Of a stretch of 64,000 bases of DNA, positions 58,438 to 64,000 are shown in pieces. The translations under genes and the position numbers were made by a program. The notes below the pieces were generated by a model. The model did no database searches, was not told where the DNA came from, and saw only the letters and a list, made by a program, of their open reading frames with translations. Source of the DNA: Methyloligella solikamskensis (GTDB taxonomy: Bacteria; Pseudomonadota; Alphaproteobacteria; Rhizobiales; Methyloligellaceae); the NCBI RefSeq assembly GCF_042676065.1, contig NZ_JBHTJO010000002.1, forward strand, positions 186,001-250,000, written 5' to 3'. Each line of letters begins with the position of its first letter. Position 1 is the stretch's first letter.

Positions 58438-60079
58438 CGAATTCGATTACGGCTTCGTCCGCGAGCGGGTAGCTGAGTTCCGCGATCAGGTGGAACGCCG
58501 CCTCGAAGGCGAGCTGAACGAGGACGAGTTCAAGCCCTTGCGCCTGCGCAACGGGCTCTACCTGCAGCTGCACGCCTATATGCTCAGGATTGCCGTGCCT
58601 TACGGCGTCCTGTCGCCGCGCCAGCTGCGTCAGCTCGCCTATATCGGCCGCAAATACGACCGCAACTACGGCCATTTCACCACCCGCCAGAATCTCCAGT
58701 TCAACTGGATCAAGCTGGTGGACGTGCCGGATATTCTGAGCGATCTGGCCGATGTCGAGATGCACTGCATCCAGACCTCGGGCAACTGCATCCGCAATAC
58801 GACGGCGGACCCTTACGCCGGCGCCGCCCATGACGAGCTGGAGGACCCGCGCGTCTGGTGCGAGATCATCCGCCAGTGGTCGACGCTCCATCCAGAGTTC
58901 AGCTGGCTGCCGCGCAAGTTCAAGATCGCGATTTCCGGCGCCGCCGAGGATCGCGCCGCCACGGCCTTCCACGACATCGGCCTGCGCCTGGTGAAGGGCA
59001 AGAACGGCGAAGTCGGCTTCAAGGTGCTGGTCGGCGGCGGCATGGGCCGCACGCCTTATGTCGGACAGGAGATTCGCCCCTTCCTGGAGAAGCAGCATTT
59101 GCTGTCTTATCTGGATTCGATTCTGCGGATCTATAATCGCTACGGCCGCCGCGACAACATCTTCAAGGCGCGGATCAAGATCCTTGTGAACCATCTCGGC
59201 ATCGACAAATTCCGCGAGGAGGTCGAGGCCGATTGGGAGAAGACCCGCAAGGATCTCGTCGACCTCCCGCAGGAGGAATACGAGCGCATCGACGCCTATT
59301 TCCAGCCGCCTGAGCTGACGCCCGGGCCGGTGACCGATGAGGCTGTCGAGCAGCGCCGCGAGACCGATCCGGTCTTCGCCCAGTGGATGCGCCACAACGT
59401 GAAGCCCCACAAGGTGCCGGGCCACGGGATCGTGGTCGTCTCCCTGAAGGAGCCTGGCCGCACCCCGGGCGATGCGAGCTCGGAAGGCATGGAGCTGGTT
59501 GCCGATCTGGCGGAGCAGTACAGCCACAGCGAGATCCGGGTGAACTACACCCAGAACCTCATTCTGCCGCACGTGGCGCTGGGCGATATCCCGGCGCTCT
59601 ACGACGCGCTGGCCGAGGCGGGGCTCGCCACCGGCAACAACGACCTGCTGGGCGACATGATCTGCTGCCCCGGCCTGGATTACTGCAACCTGGCGAATGC
59701 CCGTTCGATCCCGATCGCCAAGGAAATTGCCAAGCGGTTCGAGGATCCGACGCGTCAGGAGGAGATCGGCGATATCCGGGTGAACATGTCCGGCTGCATC
59801 AATGCCTGCGGTCATCACCACTCGGGCAATATCGGCATCCTCGGCGTCGATAAGAAAGGCACCGAGCTCTACCAGATCACGCTCGGCGGCAACCCGAAGG
59901 ACGATGCCGCTATCGGCACGATCATCGGCCCCGGCTTCCGCGCCGAGGCGGTGCCCGATGCCATCGACACTATCGTCTCGACCTATATCGAGAAACGCGA
60001 TGAAGGCGAGACTTTCCTGGAGACCTGGCGGCGTGTTGGCGCCGATCCGTTCAAGGAGGCGCTCTATGGCGCTGGTTGA
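58424..60079 (+). CDS. cysI: Sulfite/nitrite reductase hemoprotein
   Basis: Siroheme-[4Fe-4S] reductase, here most likely reducing sulfite to sulfide given the surrounding cys genes. FTTRQNLQFNWIKL is the substrate-side arginine region in the first half. The cluster cysteines are in ICCPGLDYCNLA and MSGCINACGHHHSGNIGI (C-x5-C, then C-x3-C). 551 residues. It starts 14 bases inside DUF2849 and ends 14 bases inside the next gene. A nitrite reductase role is the alternative. Confidence 0.93.
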   Translation: MYRYDEFDYGFVRERVAEFRDQVERRLEGELNEDEFKPLRLRNGLYLQLHAYMLRIAVPYGVLSPRQLRQLAYIGRKYDRNYGHFTTRQNLQFNWIKLVDVPDILSDLADVEMHCIQTSGNCIRNTTADPYAGAAHDELEDPRVWCEIIRQWSTLHPEFSWLPRKFKIAISGAAEDRAATAFHDIGLRLVKGKNGEVGFKVLVGGGMGRTPYVGQEIRPFLEKQHLLSYLDSILRIYNRYGRRDNIFKARIKILVNHLGIDKFREEVEADWEKTRKDLVDLPQEEYERIDAYFQPPELTPGPVTDEAVEQRRETDPVFAQWMRHNVKPHKVPGHGIVVVSLKEPGRTPGDASSEGMELVADLAEQYSHSEIRVNYTQNLILPHVALGDIPALYDALAEAGLATGNNDLLGDMICCPGLDYCNLANARSIPIAKEIAKRFEDPTRQEEIGDIRVNMSGCINACGHHHSGNIGILGVDKKGTELYQITLGGNPKDDAAIGTIIGPGFRAEAVPDAIDTIVSTYIEKRDEGETFLETWRRVGADPFKEALYGAG

Positions 60080-61277
60080 TCTTTCAAATGGGGCGTTGCT
60101 CAACCGGAACGACGCCCCCGATGTGACCTTGGCGACCGATGCCGACGATGAGGCCCTGGAGGCCGCGGCAAAGGCGTCTGTCGTCGCTGTTGAGTTTGCG
60201 ACCTTCAATGACGGAAGGGGGATGACCCTTGCGCGTTTGCTGCGCGACCGTCTGGGGTTCGTTGGCGAGCTGCGGGCCGTCGGCTACGTTCTGCCCGACC
60301 AGGCGGTGTTTCTCTATCGCTGCGGTTTCGATACGGTCGAGATCGAACCCAAGGACGGTCTCGAGACTTGGCGCGCATCGATCGACCGCTATCATCACAA
60401 CTACCAGGGCTCGAGCCGCAATCCGGTCCATCTGCGCCACGGCGCTGCCAAAGGTGGAAATAGCAAGGGCGGAAACGGGAAAGCGGATTCCGAGCCCTCC
60501 GGCAATGCTGCGTCCGGTGTTGAAGCGGCTGAAGCCCTGGATGCCAAGCTCGCCGCAGCGGGAAGCCTGGCTGCGCGCATGGCGATCATCGCCGGCGCCG
60601 TGGATGGCCGGATTGCATTCTCCTCCAGCCTCGGCATCGAGGATCAGGCCATTCTCGACGCCATCGCCGGCACCGATCGTTCGAATGCCGAATTCGATGT
60701 CTTCACCCTGCAGACCGGACGTCTGTTCCCGGAGACGGAAGAGACCCTGGCCCGGTCCGAAGAGCGCTATGGGCTGCCCATCCGCGCCGTGAAGCCCGAT
60801 GCGAAGGAGGTGCTGGAGCTCCTCTCCCAGGACGGCATCTTCGGCTTCCGCCATTCCCTGGAGAACCGCAAGCGCTGCTGCGAGATCCGCAAGGTACACC
60901 CGCTGAACAAGTCGCTCGCAGGCGCCGCCGCCTGGATCACGGGCATCCGCCGCGAGCAGTCGGGAAACCGTTCCAACATGCCCTTCGCCGAATGGGACGA
61001 GGGCCATGAGCTGATCAAGATCAACCCGCTGGCCGATTGGAGCGCCGACGAGCTCGACGCCTACATCGCCGACCACGACGTGCCGGTGAATCCGCTGCAT
61101 GACCAGGGCTTTCCGTCCATCGGCTGCCAGCCCTGCACCCGCGCCGTGCAGCCGGGCGAGGATCCGCGCGCCGGCCGCTGGTGGTGGGAGAACGAAGACA
61201 AGAAGGAATGCGGGCTGCATGTGAGCTCCATCACGCAGACCCAGCCGCAAGACCAGAAGGAGCCGCAGCCGGCATGA
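60066..61277 (+). CDS. cysH: DUF934-CysH fusion: APS/PAPS reductase with N-terminal DUF934 domain
   Basis: Residues about 1-125 are DUF934 (VVAVEFATFNDGRGMTLARL, ELRAVGYVLPDQAVFLYRCG, FDTVEIE, SSRNPVHLRHG). A Gly/Lys/Ser/Asn-rich linker (about 128-155) joins it to a reductase (about 165-403). The reductase has FSSSLGIEDQAILDAI, the paired CCEIRKV, GCQPCTRAV and the catalytic ECGLH near the end. CC plus CxxC binds a [4Fe-4S] cluster and marks the APS-using type. DUF934 is normally a separate protein in this operon. Start ATG 60066 overlaps cysI; the stop overlaps cysD (ATGA). Confidence 0.93.
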   Translation: MALVDLSNGALLNRNDAPDVTLATDADDEALEAAAKASVVAVEFATFNDGRGMTLARLLRDRLGFVGELRAVGYVLPDQAVFLYRCGFDTVEIEPKDGLETWRASIDRYHHNYQGSSRNPVHLRHGAAKGGNSKGGNGKADSEPSGNAASGVEAAEALDAKLAAAGSLAARMAIIAGAVDGRIAFSSSLGIEDQAILDAIAGTDRSNAEFDVFTLQTGRLFPETEETLARSEERYGLPIRAVKPDAKEVLELLSQDGIFGFRHSLENRKRCCEIRKVHPLNKSLAGAAAWITGIRREQSGNRSNMPFAEWDEGHELIKINPLADWSADELDAYIADHDVPVNPLHDQGFPSIGCQPCTRAVQPGEDPRAGRWWWENEDKKECGLHVSSITQTQPQDQKEPQPA

Positions 61278-62179
61278 CCGTACTCACGTCGCATCTGAAG
61301 CTGCTGGAAGCGGAAAGCATTCATATCTTCCGCGAGGCGGCGGCTCAGTTCCGCACGCCTGTGCTGCTCTATTCGATCGGCAAGGACTCCACCGTGCTGC
61401 TGCATCTGGCGCGCAAGGCCTTCTGGCCGGCCAAGCTGCCGTTCCCGGTGCTGCATATCGACACCAAGTGGAAGTTCCGCGAGATGATCGAATTCCGCGA
61501 CCGCACGGCCAAGGAATTCGATCTCGATCTCGTGGTGCACACCAATGAAGACGGCCGTCAGCGGAACATCAATCCGTTCGACCATCCGCCTTCCGTCTAC
61601 ACCGACGTGATGAAGACCCAGGCGCTTCGTCAGGCGCTCGACGCCGGCGGCTACGATGCCGCGTTCGGCGGCGCCCGCCGCGACGAGGAGGCGAGCCGCG
61701 CCAAGGAGCGCGTCTTCTCCTTCCGCGCCCCCGGCCACCGCTGGGAGCCGCGCCTGCAGCGCCCGGAGATGTGGAACATCCTCAACGGCCGCCTGGGCAA
61801 GGGCGAGACGGTTCGCGTCTTCCCGCTCTCCAACTGGACGGAAGCCGACGTCTGGCGCTATATCGCGCTCGAAAACCTGGATGTCGTGCCGCTCTATTTC
61901 GCCAAGGAACGTCCTGTGGTGGAGCGGAACGGCCAGTTCATCATGGCCGACGACGACCGACTTCAGCTCGAGCCCGGGGAGACCCTCCAGCAGCGCAAGG
62001 TGCGCTTCCGGACCTTGGGCTGCTATCCGCTGACCGCGGCCATCGAGTCCGAGGCGGACGATCTGGAATCCGTCATCGACGAGACGCTGAGTGCCAAGTT
62101 CTCCGAGCGCGCCGGCCGCCTTATCGATCACGACACGGCGGGCGCCATGGAGAAGAAGAAGCGCGAGGGATATTTCTAA
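61274..62179 (+). CDS. cysD: Sulfate adenylyltransferase subunit 2
   Basis: Catalytic subunit of ATP sulfurylase, making APS from sulfate and ATP. The PP-loop is LLYSIGKDSTVLLHLARKAF (about 30-50); FGGARRDEEASRAKERVFSF and LSNWTEADVWRYI follow, with GCYPLTAAIES near the end. 301 residues from ATG 61274, which overlaps the cysH stop; earlier in-frame ATGs lie inside cysH and have no family content. Its TAA stop overlaps the cysN start (TAATG). Confidence 0.96.
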   Translation: MTVLTSHLKLLEAESIHIFREAAAQFRTPVLLYSIGKDSTVLLHLARKAFWPAKLPFPVLHIDTKWKFREMIEFRDRTAKEFDLDLVVHTNEDGRQRNINPFDHPPSVYTDVMKTQALRQALDAGGYDAAFGGARRDEEASRAKERVFSFRAPGHRWEPRLQRPEMWNILNGRLGKGETVRVFPLSNWTEADVWRYIALENLDVVPLYFAKERPVVERNGQFIMADDDRLQLEPGETLQQRKVRFRTLGCYPLTAAIESEADDLESVIDETLSAKFSERAGRLIDHDTAGAMEKKKREGYF

Positions 62180-63651
62180 TGAACTTGGCTGCGCTTGTAG
62201 ATCAGGATGTCGCGGCGGCAGCGCCGGCGGAGAACGCCGGCAGCATGCTGCGACTGCTTACCTGCGGCTCCGTGGACGACGGCAAGTCGACGCTGATCGG
62301 CCGGCTGCTCTGGGAATCCGGCGCGGTCCCTGACGACCAGCGCGCTGCCGTGCTGGCCGCCTCCAAGGGGCGGAGCAACTTGAACGGCGAGGAGATCGAC
62401 TTCTCCCTGCTGCTCGACGGGCTTCAGGCCGAGCGCGAGCAGGGCATCACCATCGACATCGCCTGGCGCTTCTTCGAAAGCCAAAGCCGCCGTTATGTCA
62501 TCATCGATGCGCCTGGCCACGAGCAATACACCCGCAACATGGCGACCGGCGCATCCCATGCCGATGTCGCTATTCTGCTGATCGACGCCCGCCACGGTGC
62601 CAAGCGCCAGACCCGCCGCCATGCCGCCATCTGCGATCTGGTCGGCATCCGCAAGGTGGTGCTGGCGGTCAACAAGATGGATTTGATCGATTACGACGAG
62701 GCGACCTTCCGCCGGATCGAATCCGAGTTCCACGAGATGGTGAAAAGCTTTGGCTTCGAAGAGGTCCAGGCCATTCCCGTGGCGGCGCTCACCGGCGACA
62801 ACGTCTCCGGCCAGTCCGCCCGCATGCCCTGGTATGACGGCCCGAGCCTGCTGGACTATCTGGAAGGGGTCGAGCCCGCCATGGAAGCGGTCGATGCGCC
62901 CTTCCGCTTTCCCGTTCAGACCGTGCTGCGCCATGGCGATTTCCGAGGCTATGCTGGCACCGTCGCCTCCGGCGTGATCCGCCCCGGCGACCGGATACTC
63001 GATGCCCGCAGCGGCCTTGCGGCCCATGTGAAGCGCATCGCCACCATGGATGGCGACCGCGACGAGGCGGCCAAGGGCGATGCCGTGGCCATCGAGCTCG
63101 ACGCGGAGCTCGATATTTCCCGCGGCGCCGTGCTGTCGGAAGCCGACGACGCGCCGGTCAACGGCGATGTTGTCGAAGCCCGGATCGTGTGGGTCTCGGA
63201 AGCCCCGTTTGACCCGGAAGCCGGCTATCTGTTGCTCACCAACACCGATCAGGTCCCCGTCAGCAGCATCAGCATCTCCGCGCTGATCGATTTCGAGACC
63301 CTGCGATCGGCGCCGGCCCATGCCTGCACTGTCAACGACATTGCGGATTGCCGTATTCTGCTGGGGCGCCCGGCGGCGTTCGACCTGTTTAAGGATCTGC
63401 CCGCCACCGGCAATTTCGTGCTGGTGAGCGCCATCGACGGCGCCACTGTGGCCGGCGGTGTCATCACCTTCGCCCAATCCGGCGCTGCCACGCCTGAGAA
63501 TACCTTCGTTCTCAGCCGCGACCTCCTGGCCCGCGGGCTGTGCTCCGATCTCGGCGATTCACCATCGGATCGCGCAGAGTTCGAGAGGCGTGCGCAAGAG
63601 GCGGCAAACCTGTTACGTTCCGTCGGCGTACCGGTCATCATCGAAATTTAG
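62179..63651 (+). CDS. cysN: Sulfate adenylyltransferase subunit 1 (GTPase)
   Basis: GTP-hydrolysing subunit that drives APS formation by CysD. G1 is CGSVDDGKSTLIGRLL, the switch GITIDIAWRFF, G3 DAPGHEQYTRNM, G4 NKMDLID. 490 residues, with no C-terminal CysC (APS kinase) domain; many relatives are CysNC fusions. Lack of the kinase agrees with an APS-type reductase encoded just upstream, which does not need PAPS. Translation is coupled to cysD. Confidence 0.95.
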   Translation: MNLAALVDQDVAAAAPAENAGSMLRLLTCGSVDDGKSTLIGRLLWESGAVPDDQRAAVLAASKGRSNLNGEEIDFSLLLDGLQAEREQGITIDIAWRFFESQSRRYVIIDAPGHEQYTRNMATGASHADVAILLIDARHGAKRQTRRHAAICDLVGIRKVVLAVNKMDLIDYDEATFRRIESEFHEMVKSFGFEEVQAIPVAALTGDNVSGQSARMPWYDGPSLLDYLEGVEPAMEAVDAPFRFPVQTVLRHGDFRGYAGTVASGVIRPGDRILDARSGLAAHVKRIATMDGDRDEAAKGDAVAIELDAELDISRGAVLSEADDAPVNGDVVEARIVWVSEAPFDPEAGYLLLTNTDQVPVSSISISALIDFETLRSAPAHACTVNDIADCRILLGRPAAFDLFKDLPATGNFVLVSAIDGATVAGGVITFAQSGAATPENTFVLSRDLLARGLCSDLGDSPSDRAEFERRAQEAANLLRSVGVPVIIEI

Positions 63652-63718
63652 TAGACTCGGGGGCGTGAGGTAGCCGGGTTCAGATGCGGCCCGCTTCCAA
63701 GGGGAACTCGTTGCGCGA

Positions 63719-64000
63719 ATGTCGGATATGAGCTGGGTGGTGGATTTCCTGCCGCTCGTAGGAGCGGGCTGTGTCGTTGGTTTTCTGATCGGCCTGACAG
63801 GTGTCGGCGGCGGTGCGCTGATGACACCGCTGCTGATCTCCACCTTCGGTGTGAGCCCGCAGATCGCCGTGGGCACGGATCTGCTCTACGCGGCGATCAC
63901 CAAGAGTACGGCCGGCTGGCGCCACCACATCCTCGGCCACGTGGACTGGCCAATCGTCTTGCGCCTCGCCGCCGGTAGCGTCCCCGCGTCTCTGCTGATC
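63719..64000 (+). CDS. TauE/SafE family permease, N-terminal part (cut by window edge)
   Basis: MSDMSWVVDFLPLVGAGCVV and GFLIGLTGVGGGALMTPLLI are the first helix and the first family motif. TDLLYAAITKSTAGWRHHIL follows, which is unlike the first permease (48543-49475) and suggests a different subgroup. The start may be ATG 63719 or 63728. It lies 67 bases after cysN, same strand, so sulfite or sulfate handling is plausible. The rest of the gene lies beyond the window. Confidence 0.85.
   Translation, partial: MSDMSWVVDFLPLVGAGCVVGFLIGLTGVGGGALMTPLLISTFGVSPQIAVGTDLLYAAITKSTAGWRHHILGHVDWPIVLRLAAGSVPASLLI

Noticed and set aside
58382..60208. 608-codon open frame on the minus strand opposite cysI
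   Set aside because: Shadow of a GC-rich gene; no family features, while the plus strand has the full reductase motifs. The same holds for long antisense frames at 2529-3926, 23031-24428, 7001-8287 and 62176-63477.
1..64000. CRISPR arrays, rRNA genes or prophage
   Set aside because: No regular spaced repeats, no rRNA sequence and no phage structural genes seen on either strand.

Overview
The window looks like chromosomal DNA of an alphaproteobacterium, most likely of the order Hyphomicrobiales (Rhizobiales). It is GC-rich and carries gcrA (an alphaproteobacterial cell-cycle regulator), a SAM-II riboswitch in front of metZ, a class I lysyl-tRNA synthetase, a phoR-pstSCAB-phoU-phoB cluster, a PodJ-like polarity protein, and families typical of the group (DUF2849, DUF6460, DUF6494, TIGR02186). 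I cannot name a genus from sequence alone.

Layout. 1-5021: cofactor genes (mobA partial, mrp, moaA) around a GGDEF-EAL protein, with a small ArfA-like gene directly upstream of moaA. 5308-6861: two small conserved proteins and a polyphosphate kinase 2. 7016-15055: phosphate regulon with PHO-box-like sites before pstS. 15174-20596: gcrA, then argD-argF-hslO and convergent argE; the gcrA/argD gap holds a TTAA-N7-TTAA CtrA-type box, a pair of GANTC sites and a candidate small RNA or leader ending in a terminator. 20648-26332: metZ under a SAM-II riboswitch, an AAC(6')-like acetyltransferase, a dCTP deaminase, an alanine/sodium symporter and an uncharacterised radical SAM enzyme. 26422: tRNA-Gly(CCC), followed by a divergent MarR/VOC pair.

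27684-33502: a family 2 glycosyltransferase gene split by a 3,813-bp IS1595-family element (28756-32568). The element has 25-bp inverted ends and an 8-bp target duplication (GGTAGTCG). Removing it and one target copy restores an exact 666-codon frame. It carries several passenger genes: a 282-residue protein of unknown function, a DUF6471 regulator-like protein, a 147-residue protein coupled to the transposase, and small or secreted proteins. This is the one clearly accessory region and the best place to look for something undescribed.

33620-56007: mostly housekeeping and envelope genes: an amino-acid-type binding protein, HdeD-like, TerB-like, LysRS, a degenerate nuclease-like protein, an S24-peptidase regulator, pyrD, the ligase-associated helicase/PdeM repair pair, a TauE-type exporter, the PodJ-like protein, a DUF4212/SSS symporter pair and mscL. 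56299-64000: a sulfur assimilation operon: ferredoxin, cysG, DUF2849, cysI, a DUF934-CysH fusion, cysD, cysN and the start of a second TauE-type permease. Together these make siroheme, activate sulfate to APS, reduce it to sulfite and then sulfide, which argE-independent metZ can use for homocysteine synthesis. Two families of intergenic palindromic repeats recur between genes.
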